A stretch of 64,000 bases of DNA, taken from the NCBI GenBank assembly GCA_004322215.1, contig SCSM01000011.1, positions 248,001 through 312,000 on the forward strand. The letters are read 5' to 3'. The DNA comes from Bacteroidota bacterium (lineage in GTDB: Bacteria; Bacteroidota; Ignavibacteria; Kapaibacteriales; UBA2268). Shown here piece by piece: positions 17,458-24,512 of this stretch. A program made the position numbers and the translations under genes. Position 1 is the first letter of the stretch; the number at the start of each line of letters is the position of its first letter. Below the pieces are notes generated by a model. The model was not told the origin of the DNA, ran no database searches, and saw only the letters and a program-made list of their open reading frames with translations.

Positions 17458-18060
17458 CTATAATATACCATCATTATAAGATACTGTTACTGTTTGATAA
17501 AACTTATGCCACCCTGATGTAGCATCCGTATCAATAATTACATCAGTATAATAAGCTCTGATTTCAAATTCACCTAAACCAATATAAGGGCCCGATTCCA
17601 TTGGATCTCCTAATATATGACTAATAGATGGGTCATAAAGTAGAAAAGGTCCAGTACCTCCTATTCTATATCTCCAAGTCATTCTGAGTACAACACCATC
17701 ACCAACATCATCTGGCTGTTCAGATATACTACTAGTCATTGAAATGCTAATCGTGCCATTAAATGAATGATTAGCTTCTCCAATAATTTGAAACGTTGTT
17801 AACATTTCAGATTCAGGATAACCTAAATCAAGCAAATTAAATTCAACTTGTGATGTAGCATTTTTAGAAAATACCAGACTTGGGTCAGAGACACCAGAAG
17901 CAGGTACTACATTTATACTCAAAGGGTCTATTAACGAGGTTTTAAAGGTACCTGAACCAGTTTTATCAGCGTCACCGTTGACAAATACATCTGCAATAGA
18001 AGACACATAAAAAGTAAACAGAACAGTAAACATTACTATCAAAAATTTTACTTTTTTCAT
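17458..18060 (-). CDS. pilin-like secreted protein B (DUF4402-like)
   Basis: A 200-residue protein starting at an ATG behind GAGG, with a signal peptide (KFLIVMFTVLFTFYVSSIA). The mature part opens with VNGDADKTGSGTFKTSLIDPLSINVVPASG, closely like protein A (DANKTGTGNFKCTIIDPLGITTTPTSG), and ends HKFYQTVTVSYNDGIL. It is about 45 residues longer than A because of an insertion in the middle. The DADKTG/DANKTG and IDPL elements link it to DUF4402-type surface subunits. It is most likely a paralogue of A and part of the fibre. Confidence 0.7.
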   Translation of the reverse strand: MKKVKFLIVMFTVLFTFYVSSIADVFVNGDADKTGSGTFKTSLIDPLSINVVPASGVSDPSLVFSKNATSQVEFNLLDLGYPESEMLTTFQIIGEANHSFNGTISISMTSSISEQPDDVGDGVVLRMTWRYRIGGTGPFLLYDPSISHILGDPMESGPYIGLGEFEIRAYYTDVIIDTDATSGWHKFYQTVTVSYNDGIL

Positions 18061-18116
18061 TTTAACCTCGATATTATTTATTAGTTAGTTTAAATATTAT
18101 CCTAATAAATAATATC

Positions 18117-18584
18117 TTACAGGCTTCCATTATAATCAACAACCACTGTCTGTGTAAAACTTATTGATCCATCTCCAGTACCAGTTGTTAGTGTATTTGC
18201 TGTAGCAGTTATTGTATAGGTACCAGTTCCAGACAATGTTGCTGCAGTCGTAGCACCAACAGTTGCATCCCAAGAAATTGATAATGTGGCTCCACCACTT
18301 GTTTCAACTTCAGTTATTTTATAATAAAAACCATGACTAGCTTCACCTGTAATATTAAAAGCAATAGTATTTGGTGCTGAAAGTGTGTAAGCCGCTGTCT
18401 GTTTAACAAATTCTCCTAAATCAACTTCGCCACTTGTTGGTGTTGTGGTAATTCCTAGTGGATCAATAATGGTGCATTTAAAATTTCCTGTACCAGTTTT
18501 ATTTGCATCACCCCATACATCGGCATTAGCATTAATAGCAAAAGCTACAAAAAGGACTGCGAGAATTACTGCGAATTTTTTCAT
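18117..18584 (-). CDS. pilin-like secreted protein A (DUF4402-like, probable major subunit)
   Basis: A 155-residue protein with a clean signal peptide (KKFAVILAVLFVAFAINANA) behind a GGAG site. The mature protein is small, Thr/Ser/Gly-rich and strand-like: FKCTIIDPLGITTTPTSGEVDLGEFV in the first half, then ITGEASHGFYYKITEVE, and a final strand SISFTQTVVVDYNGSL. This fits DUF4402/spore-coat-U-like pilins that are folded by PapD-type chaperones. It is the first gene of the cluster and has the longest upstream region, which suggests it is the most expressed subunit. The identity as pilin is inferred from fold pattern plus the linked chaperone and usher-like genes. Confidence 0.7.
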   Translation of the reverse strand: MKKFAVILAVLFVAFAINANADVWGDANKTGTGNFKCTIIDPLGITTTPTSGEVDLGEFVKQTAAYTLSAPNTIAFNITGEASHGFYYKITEVETSGGATLSISWDATVGATTAATLSGTGTYTITATANTLTTGTGDGSISFTQTVVVDYNGSL

Positions 18585-18850
18585 AATAAACTCCTAAAAA
18601 ATTGTTAATAAAAATAATTATAAAAAGATTTTTTTTTCTGGTTTACCCCTTTCCCCTTTTTTGGTTCACGGCGGGACCGCTCGCTAATATAAAAAAGACG
18701 CTACCTCAGGATTTAGGGTTCCCGAAATCAAAGAACACTCAGCCCGGTGTAAAGAAAATTACACAGGACGCCGATAAATCCGCTAAGCGTATGCTATAAA
18801 AATCTTGAAATTTCGATGAAAATTGGGAATTCTTTTAAGGAACCATAGAA
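18585..18850. other. structured intergenic region, possible 5' leader of pilin A
   Basis: No convincing gene is present. The part from about 18660 to 18800 is near 46% GC, far above the surrounding AT-rich spacers. On the minus strand it forms hairpins GTGTAA/TTACAC (18747-18764) and GATTT/AAATC with GG/CC inside (18710-18729). It also contains CGCTACCTCA (18699-18708), repeated in the small RNA at 18936-18945. It may be a long regulatory leader of the pilin A mRNA. Confidence 0.4.
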
Positions 18851-18855
18851 AAGTA

Positions 18856-18887
18856 TTTGCAAAATGATGTAAAAAACATTATATTTG
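18856..18887 (+). promoter_or_regulatory. full-consensus Bacteroidota promoter of the small RNA
   Basis: TTTG (18856-18859), a 20-base spacer and TATATTTG (18880-18887) match the phylum consensus TTTG-N19-21-TAnnTTTG exactly. Transcription should start near 18893. Confidence 0.75.
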
Positions 18888-18892
18888 CGAAC

Positions 18893-18962
18893 TGTGAGTT
18901 TTGCTACGGCGAACTCCTTATGTGCGGCTATGAGTCGCTACCTCATAGCCGTACTTTTTTTT
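18893..18962 (+). ncRNA. predicted small RNA of about 70 nt
   Basis: The stretch between an exact Bacteroidota-type promoter and a strong intrinsic terminator holds no reading frame. It folds as two hairpins: GAGTT (18896-18900) with AACTC (18912-18916), and the terminator stem with a 7-base loop TCGCTAC. Between them is CTCCTTATG, which is complementary to Shine-Dalgarno sequences (AAGGAG). The loop motif TCGCTACC is shared with intergenic DNA upstream of pilin-like gene C and, in part, of gene A, so pairing with those mRNAs is possible. No known RNA family is recognised. Confidence 0.65.
18922..18962 (+). terminator. intrinsic terminator of the small RNA
   Basis: A 13-bp stem (GTGCGGCTATGAG with CTCATAGCCGTAC, one G-T pair) with a 7-base loop is followed directly by eight T residues (18955-18962). 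Confidence 0.85.
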
Positions 18963-19445
18963 CATTTAATTTCTTCTGATTTTATTTTCTCCGTTCTCTT
19001 TTTTTTAAAAAAAACAATACTTTTTTTATTCACATTTTATCAACAATGTTATCAACATTTTCTACACATAAAAAAACAAAAAAAGGGGATGGATTTTTGT
19101 AACCGATTTGTTAAAAAAAGTTAAAAAAAACCTAACCCCGCAATCTGATTAATTGCACTTTAATCTTTATTTTTTTGTTCATATTTTCGCTACCCTATGA
19201 ATAGGGGGAGCAAATATAAGTTATTGAAAAACAAAAAGCAAGCATTTTTTTTAAAATTTAAATAATTCCGAATTTGTTATCGCAAACTAACTTTTAATTT
19301 AATATTTAGTAACACTTATAAACAAAATCAATTCAAACGATTAGAAAATCGGACTCAATCATCTTTTGTGGAAAAAATAATTTTTATTTTGAGAGCGATT
19401 TTGAAGAAAAAAATGAAATTAAATTACTGTGCGGTAATCAGCAAG
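18963..19445. other. AT-rich non-coding stretch with DnaA-box-like sites
   Basis: No gene is seen. It holds two copies of TTATCAACA (19037-19045, 19049-19057), a TGTGGAAAA (19367-19375, reverse complement TTTTCCACA) and a small hairpin CCCTA-TGAA-TAGGG (19193-19206) preceded by TCGCTACC. The first two motifs differ from the DnaA box TTATCCACA by one base each. Confidence 0.45.
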
Positions 19446-19745
19446 TCAATTTTTTTCTTCTGAAATTTCCACAAGTTCAATTTCATCAGCCGGTTTTTTG
19501 GGTGGTCTCCCGGGCTTCGGTTCGTCGAAAAGCCCCATCAGTCCTTTGTTTTCCCAGCCACGGAGCCAGTTGCTGACAGTGTCGCGATGCACGTTGAATA
19601 TGCTGGCGATGTCGGCAATGGAATAATTGTTCGAGCTGAGCAGTATGGCATTAGCCCTGAGCCGCACTTTGTTGGAAGGACAATTCTTCATAAGCAATTT
19701 CAGCTTATCTTCTTCGCCGTCTTTTAATTCATCAACAAATCTCAT
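19446..19745 (-). CDS. orphan IS630-type helix-turn-helix protein (transposase N-terminal domain only)
   Basis: A 99-residue protein that matches the N-terminal DNA-binding part of IS630-family transposases: RLRANAILLSSNNYSIADIASIF, then VHRDTVSNWLRGWENKG, then LMGLFDEPKPGRPPK. A full transposase would continue with a DDE catalytic domain of about 200 residues, but here the frame ends after an acidic tail (EIELVEISEEKN), and no DDE remnant is visible downstream. It is either a decayed insertion sequence or a domesticated DNA-binding protein. The gene is GC-richer than the flanks. No terminal inverted repeats were found. No ribosome binding site is obvious. Confidence 0.7.
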   Translation of the reverse strand: MRFVDELKDGEEDKLKLLMKNCPSNKVRLRANAILLSSNNYSIADIASIFNVHRDTVSNWLRGWENKGLMGLFDEPKPGRPPKKPADEIELVEISEEKN

Positions 19746-20136
19746 AATACATATTTATAGGTTTTTTAATAATAATTTAATTTCAGATTTTTTTATTCTT
19801 TTCATAATACATTTATCCACAAAACCGAAATTTGGTTTCAGCATATTTTTTACTTCATAAACCAGCTACTTTTTACCCGGGAAATTTTAATTTTGGGCGG
19901 TAATAAACAAAAAGCAAATTCCGTTTGGTTCAAAATATTCAGTTCCTCCCTTTAACATAAAATAATAACAACAAAAAAATTGAACTCACGATATTTATTT
20001 AAAAAAATACTAATTTGTCTTTTATGATAATTTTATTATTTTTGTCCTTTAAATTCAAACATAATAATTTTATTATAGACATCTATAAGTTTTGAATAGT
20101 TCCTTAAGTTCTTTTTCAGGCACTATCGAGGTCGTA
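19746..20136. other. intergenic region with a perfect DnaA box
   Basis: The 390-base gap contains one perfect TTATCCACA (19813-19821), a direct repeat CATAATACAT (19743-19752 and 19803-19812) and the promoter listed separately. No reading frame of note is seen. Confidence 0.45.
20014..20044 (+). promoter_or_regulatory. Bacteroidota-type promoter
   Basis: TTTG (20014-20017), a 19-base spacer and TATTTTTG (20037-20044) match the phylum consensus. The predicted start near 20051 gives an 86-base leader before the membrane protein gene at 20137. Confidence 0.6.
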
Positions 20137-21315
20137 ATGAAGCCCGTCATTAAATTTGAATACGGAGAAATCAGGATACGTAAAGCCGAAGCTGATTTGA
20201 TCCGCGAACGAATACTTTCAATTGCAAAGGAGAAAGATATTGGCATTGTGCCAATCCAATACGAGCGCCTCCTTAAAGATATAGAACAAAAATTGTCGGA
20301 TATGAGCGAACTATATGATTTTATTCTCGATGGCAAACCGGTTGACTTCTCCAAAGAAAATTTCGCAATGTTCAAATCCAAAGTTCTCAAAACATTTTTT
20401 CATTCCAAGCGTGAAGATGAAATAATAACGCTTCAAAAAAAGAACCTCGATATACTTTGTTTTTATGCTTTCGATATATGCTGGAATGATTTTAAGAACA
20501 TGCAGAATCAGAACTATAATGACGGTAACGGAATCAACGAGCATACCGAAAAAAGGATTAATGCAGTAATAAAAATCATTAACAGAAATACAATCAGCTA
20601 TCTTTTAATTTCACTTTTGTTTATCATCAGCATCGCATTATCGGTTAATTACTTTGAATTGAAGGGAAAATACGTGGAAAGGGAAATCAAGTACAACAGT
20701 GCGCTGAAAGCACTGACCGAGCAGTTTCAGCATTTCACAAAATTCGATTATCATTATTACGATTCACTTCCGTTACCGAACGATGACATACTTCTTAAAA
20801 TAGATTTTGACGATATGAACCAGGATTATAAAAATTTTCCATATCATTATGAAGTCATCGTGAATAAATCGGGCTCATCCATAAAATCGGAACCCGGAAT
20901 CAAAACATGCCTTCAGTTAGGTAAGGAAAAGGCATTCGGTTTCGGATTGAGGAACTGCATATCGGGATGTTATGTTTTCACGAGTGCCATACCTTATTAC
21001 AAGCAGCCGAACAGTACGATACTGAGGATAAAGCTGGGAAAGAAATATCACCTGACATACCTGACATTCAAGTGGGTGGAGGTCGGTCACAACTGGGGTT
21101 CAATCGGCTATGTTTACATCAACGGGAACAGGGTCGGAGACTTGATTTATAATTCAATCGGGAATTATCCGCCGAGCAGTATGATGCAGGATGAACGGCT
21201 TACCGAATACAGGGCAAAATTGGACGAAACGGCAAGCTCTTTAGATTTTCATGTTTTCGACATATCGAACGAGAGCGAAATTTTCATAAATAACATTGTA
21301 ATTTACGGAAAGTAG
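20137..21315 (+). CDS. single-pass membrane protein of unknown function
   Basis: I take the ATG at 20137 (GAGG eight bases upstream); a longer frame from a TTG at 20092 is possible. The 392-residue protein has a charged N-terminal cytoplasmic part of about 155 residues, one membrane segment (ISYLLISLLFIISIALSVNYF), a short coiled stretch, and an extracytoplasmic C-terminal half. The last part (KKYHLTYLTFKWVEVGHNWG through HVFDISNESEIFINNIVIYG) has the rhythm of a galactose-binding/jelly-roll beta-sandwich, which is only an impression. No family is recognised. It converges with the patatin gene, and the two stops are separated only by a repeat array. Confidence 0.6.
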   Translation: MKPVIKFEYGEIRIRKAEADLIRERILSIAKEKDIGIVPIQYERLLKDIEQKLSDMSELYDFILDGKPVDFSKENFAMFKSKVLKTFFHSKREDEIITLQKKNLDILCFYAFDICWNDFKNMQNQNYNDGNGINEHTEKRINAVIKIINRNTISYLLISLLFIISIALSVNYFELKGKYVEREIKYNSALKALTEQFQHFTKFDYHYYDSLPLPNDDILLKIDFDDMNQDYKNFPYHYEVIVNKSGSSIKSEPGIKTCLQLGKEKAFGFGLRNCISGCYVFTSAIPYYKQPNSTILRIKLGKKYHLTYLTFKWVEVGHNWGSIGYVYINGNRVGDLIYNSIGNYPPSSMMQDERLTEYRAKLDETASSLDFHVFDISNESEIFINNIVIYGK

Positions 21316-21370
21316 CTTTTTAGCTGTTAGCTAAACTGCTACATGCTAAACTGCTAACTGCTAAACAACT
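21313..21370. repeat. TTTTTAGCTGTTAGC / GCTAAACTGCTA repeat array
   Basis: The array fills the space between two convergent genes and abuts both stop codons. Its units (TTTTTAGCTGTTAGC, GCTAAACTGCTA) are the same family as the array at 16484-16581. Confidence 0.75.
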
Positions 21371-22376
21371 AATCGCTTTTAATTAGCAATTGCACGAACT
21401 CATCCAACTTTTTATCAAACTGCTCTGCTATTTTAGTTCCTTCTTCTTTCAAAGCAAGAAGATTTTTTTCAGAAGCATTGTCCATCTGGCTATTAGAGAT
21501 AGTCAACGGTGAATTAATACGCAGATACTGATTCGGTTTACCGACAGCATCGAACATCTGCCTGAGCTGGTAATCAACAGTTTCTGAAACACCGGACATC
21601 ATAATGTCAATGAGCGGTTTTGCCCACTCGAGCAATCCCCAATCTTTCGCATCCTTGTACATGTAAGGAGTTTTTACGAATCCCGTTCCCAGGGATAGTA
21701 TAGCCATATCAGCGGCTTTGGGACCCAATTTATTACGCACTTCGGCATAAGCACACAATGAAGGATTGTTAGCAAACACTCCCCCGTCAACGAGGAAATA
21801 CTGAACACCGGTCATAGATTGTATTCTCGCACATTCGAAATAGGTCGGTGCAGCAGAAGTTGCTCTGGCAACATCCCTGACATAGAAATCGTACATCTCA
21901 TTTTTCGCATCCATTTTGTTGAAGAATTTTGCTTCGCGGGCAAAAATCTCATAAGCGGGAATCAGGCATGGTTTTAATAACTGATTCAGCTTCAAATCAC
22001 CGAAGTACTCTTTCAGAGAGTTTTGCAGGTCTGAAACATTGTATTTTTCATCCAGCAGACCACCTGCTGATTTGAGTTTTTGCCAAATCGAAATGTCGAA
22101 TATTTCACCACCGCGATTGAGGTAAAGCTGAACGGCATCCCCGGCAGAAAATTTCGGTTTATTGTCATCACCGGGAGTGAGATAAATGCAGGTTAGGATA
22201 CCTCCGGTGCTTGTGCCGGCAAGCAAGTCGAAATAATCTGCAATTCGTGCATCTGCTCTTTTTGTCCTGGTTTGAATTTTCTTTTCCAGTGAAACGATGA
22301 TTTGCCCGGGGATAATGCCGCGTATTCCACCGCCATCAATAGAAAGTATCCGAAAAAGTTTTGTTCTTTTCTTCAT
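21369..22376 (-). CDS. patatin-like phospholipase
   Basis: A 335-residue cytoplasmic-looking protein with the complete patatin signature: the oxyanion motif GGGIRG (residues 15-20), the nucleophile elbow GTSTGG with Ser56, and the catalytic DGG with Asp197 followed by VFANNP. Patatins hydrolyse acyl chains from phospholipids or glycolipids with a Ser-Asp dyad. This compact type, starting directly at the GGGIRG region, is like the CapV-type effectors, but no cyclic-oligonucleotide synthase is encoded nearby. It follows a papain-like peptidase gene (154 bases) and a small membrane protein gene on the same strand, and the three may work together. Confidence 0.88.
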   Translation of the reverse strand: MKKRTKLFRILSIDGGGIRGIIPGQIIVSLEKKIQTRTKRADARIADYFDLLAGTSTGGILTCIYLTPGDDNKPKFSAGDAVQLYLNRGGEIFDISIWQKLKSAGGLLDEKYNVSDLQNSLKEYFGDLKLNQLLKPCLIPAYEIFAREAKFFNKMDAKNEMYDFYVRDVARATSAAPTYFECARIQSMTGVQYFLVDGGVFANNPSLCAYAEVRNKLGPKAADMAILSLGTGFVKTPYMYKDAKDWGLLEWAKPLIDIMMSGVSETVDYQLRQMFDAVGKPNQYLRINSPLTISNSQMDNASEKNLLALKEEGTKIAEQFDKKLDEFVQLLIKSD

Positions 22377-22401
22377 AATATTTTTCTCAATAAAGTTATA
22401 A

Positions 22402-22426
22402 ACAAACCTGAAATTAACAGGTTTGT
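22402..22426 (-). other. hairpin between peptidase and patatin genes
   Basis: ACAAACCTG and CAGGTTTGT pair perfectly around a 7-base loop. In the minus-strand transcript it is not followed by a U-run, so it may be a processing or attenuating hairpin rather than a true terminator. Confidence 0.45.
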
Positions 22427-22530
22427 CTATAACAAAAAATTAAAATGTACAGAAGCAATATTCTGAGTATCTAAATATTTGTAAAATTTTACCGGAGTAA
22501 CTACATATAATCAAACCCACAAATGTGAGA

Positions 22531-23409
22531 TTAAAATCCGAAATTCTTAGTTTCGACCCATTCGTTTTTGATTAAAGTCCACCAGTCAACGGCAAGCCCT
22601 TTGAGAACATAATCATAAGGCAGCCAGCCGTATCCCGATGCACCCCAGCCGCTTCCCCATGAATTTCGAATCATTAAAGCACCTGTACTCGTTGTTCCTG
22701 CAGCGTTAGGATTTTTGACTTTTTTATTATCGTCATATCCGACGGCTACTATAGCATGACCTCCCAGCACTTTCTCTACCGGAGTCGGGTAAGGGATGTC
22801 ACCGGGATTAACCGGTTTATCTATAGAGCTGTACACGGTGAATCCGAACATTGAAGGCAAGCCGGCAGCAAGATTTGTCTTGATTTTGTTCAATAATTTA
22901 TCCTTAGTTGTTCCCGAAGTATCTAAGCGGTAATAAATCAGGGCTTGATAATTCTGCGATAAACCGTAGCAGAAAGGAGTCGGCTCCTTGTCAAAATCGG
23001 CTGTATTATAGGGCCAATATTTTTCTGGTAAAACTCCGAAGAGAGCCATGGCTCCCATAGTTGACCTAAGGAATGCACCAGTGTCACCTGTCCAGCCGAG
23101 CAGATTGCGGGTAACTTTGTATAAGAAAAGCCGGGATGCATTAATGAACGAACCAAAAGCCCTGTTTTCGAAATACTCAAGCATCCCTACCCCCGCATTG
23201 GCAGTGCAGGAGCCGATGTCGCCCTGGTCTTCCACCGGCGAGCACCATTGTGTTAAATCTACTTTTTTATCGAGCTTTTGACCCGGTGAATCGCTGATTT
23301 TCATCTTTTTGAACAATTTAGAGATTTCGTCCCTATTATGTCCATAATCCCTGAAATCCGGATAGTCAGGCAACCATCCCATTTTCATTTTGCGAACTGA
23401 ATCCTTCAT
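22531..23409 (-). CDS. C1-family (papain-like) cysteine peptidase
   Basis: A 292-residue protein with the papain catalytic set: Gln62 (EDQG), Cys68 (GSCTAN), His218 (GGHAIVAVGYDD) and Asn249 (IRNSWG). The N-terminus (WLPDYPDFRDYGH, then VDLTQWCSPVEDQGD) is typical of the bacterial C1A branch that has only a short propeptide-like lead. No signal peptide is visible, so it may act inside the cell or be exported by another route. A strong GGAG site precedes the ATG. The gene lies 30 bases after a small membrane protein gene and upstream of the patatin gene. Confidence 0.88.
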   Translation of the reverse strand: MKDSVRKMKMGWLPDYPDFRDYGHNRDEISKLFKKMKISDSPGQKLDKKVDLTQWCSPVEDQGDIGSCTANAGVGMLEYFENRAFGSFINASRLFLYKVTRNLLGWTGDTGAFLRSTMGAMALFGVLPEKYWPYNTADFDKEPTPFCYGLSQNYQALIYYRLDTSGTTKDKLLNKIKTNLAAGLPSMFGFTVYSSIDKPVNPGDIPYPTPVEKVLGGHAIVAVGYDDNKKVKNPNAAGTTSTGALMIRNSWGSGWGASGYGWLPYDYVLKGLAVDWWTLIKNEWVETKNFGF

Positions 23410-23439
23410 AATAAACTCCCAATAGATTAATAAAAATAG

Positions 23440-23796
23440 TTAATTTGGTTTAACCACAAGTGGTATTAGTAATGTCCACAGAATTAAAATAATAGAAGCA
23501 ACAGGAGCATTGTACAAATCCCAATAGTTGAAGAGTCCCCCGTTGATTGAATAAGTCCAGACGAGGAAAGAGAGTGTTGCAACAACTAACTGGGTTATGT
23601 TTTTTACTCCCGTGAACCGTTTGAGATAGAACGGTGTGAGAATCAACAAAACTAAGGTAATAATCAGATACCAAAGTTTTGAGTATGAAGCTGGTATCAT
23701 TCCAATAAGAACCATATAGCCACCTACAATTTCGGTAGGAATCAACTTGACCAGTTTGTTCTGGTAAGGCTGCACATGATTTATCTCACGAGTCAT
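23440..23796 (-). CDS. small polytopic membrane protein
   Basis: The ATG at 23796 follows GGAG, so I prefer it to a start 21 bases upstream. The 118-residue product has a polar N-terminus (TREINHVQPYQNKLVKLIPTE) and then three or four hydrophobic segments (YMVLIGMIPAS, LWYLIITLVLLILTPFYL, LVVATLSFLVWTYS, VASIILILWTLLIPLVV). No family is recognised. It is the first gene of a probable operon with the papain-like peptidase and the patatin. A membrane anchor or channel function for these enzymes is only a guess. Confidence 0.65.
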   Translation of the reverse strand: MTREINHVQPYQNKLVKLIPTEIVGGYMVLIGMIPASYSKLWYLIITLVLLILTPFYLKRFTGVKNITQLVVATLSFLVWTYSINGGLFNYWDLYNAPVASIILILWTLLIPLVVKPN

Positions 23797-24165
23797 ACAT
23801 TTCTCCTTAAAAATCAAAAAAATTAATTTTCAAAAAGTCGTTTATTTGCTCTTCAATAAATCATTAACATTCATTCATCCCGGGCAGAAACGATAAAGAT
23901 GAATTATTATTTATATGAGTTGTAAAGTTTTTTTATAGGTAAATTAGGAGTTTAAAAATTACAAGGTTTTTTTATTACAAATAACATATTTAACTCATTA
24001 TTTAATATATAAATACTAATTTTTAACCTTTATCAGAAATAAATCTACCGGGAAAAAAAATTAGAGTATTTGTAACCTCAGAAGATAATAACCGTAATAC
24101 AACTATCACAAGATTGCTTAGAGAAAAAAATATAATATTGTTCAACAATTTTTTCGGAGATATAA
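23797..24165. other. divergent promoter region
   Basis: This 369-base AT-rich gap separates the minus-strand peptidase operon from the plus-strand HMA-like gene. No gene is visible. A perfect ATTGTT-C-AACAAT palindrome (24137-24149) lies 16 bases upstream of the HMA-like start codon and could be an operator. No consensus promoter was found. Confidence 0.4.
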
Positions 24166-24501
24166 ATGAAAACAGGATTTATTGGAAATGCATTTGCCAT
24201 AATGCTTTCTCTGGCAATCTTTTTCAGCGTAGCAGCAGCACAAGACGGCGGCACACTGAAAGAAGTGAAAATCAAGACGACAGTTACCAAACAGGACAGC
24301 AAAGATAAAATCGAAACAGTCGTGGATTTGCTGAAAGGAGTGAAAGAATCGGCTCTGAAACTTGAAGATAAAATGCTTACTGTAAAATTCGACCCGAAAG
24401 AAATCTCTTCATCGATGATTGTTTATACAATCAATATTTTAGGTTATGATGCGGAGATAATGGAGGAAAAAGATTGTATTGATACAAGCTCGACAAAATG
24501 A
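24166..24501 (+). CDS. secreted HMA-like domain protein lacking the metal-binding CxxC
   Basis: A 111-residue protein with signal peptide (FIGNAFAIMLSLAIFFSVAAA) behind GGAG. The mature part follows the ferredoxin-like HMA pattern, VKIKTTVT, then DLLKGVKESALKLEDKMLTVKFDPKEISS, then GYDAEI, as in copper chaperones. The GMxCxxC loop between the first strand and helix is replaced by TKQDSKDKIET, so the usual metal ligands are missing. The only Cys is close to the C-terminus. It lies upstream of a TonB-dependent receptor on the same strand and may be a partner of it, but metal binding cannot be assumed. Confidence 0.65.
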   Translation: MKTGFIGNAFAIMLSLAIFFSVAAAQDGGTLKEVKIKTTVTKQDSKDKIETVVDLLKGVKESALKLEDKMLTVKFDPKEISSSMIVYTINILGYDAEIMEEKDCIDTSSTK

Positions 24502-24512
24502 ATTATATGAAA

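Noticed and set aside
18602-18799. 65-codon plus-strand frame before the small RNA
   Set aside because: It starts in a poly-T stretch, has no ribosome binding site, no recognisable motifs and unusual composition. The region is better explained as a structured leader on the other strand.
18640-18800. c-di-GMP (GEMM) or other known riboswitch upstream of pilin A
   Set aside because: An AGGTAGCG stretch on the minus strand recalls the 3' part of GEMM, but the other conserved segments (ACGCACAGGGCAAACC-like and a GAAA tetraloop) are absent.
21369-22376. CBASS phospholipase effector
   Set aside because: The patatin domain resembles CapV-type effectors, but no CD-NTase, Cap2/Cap3 or cyclic-nucleotide sensing gene is nearby.
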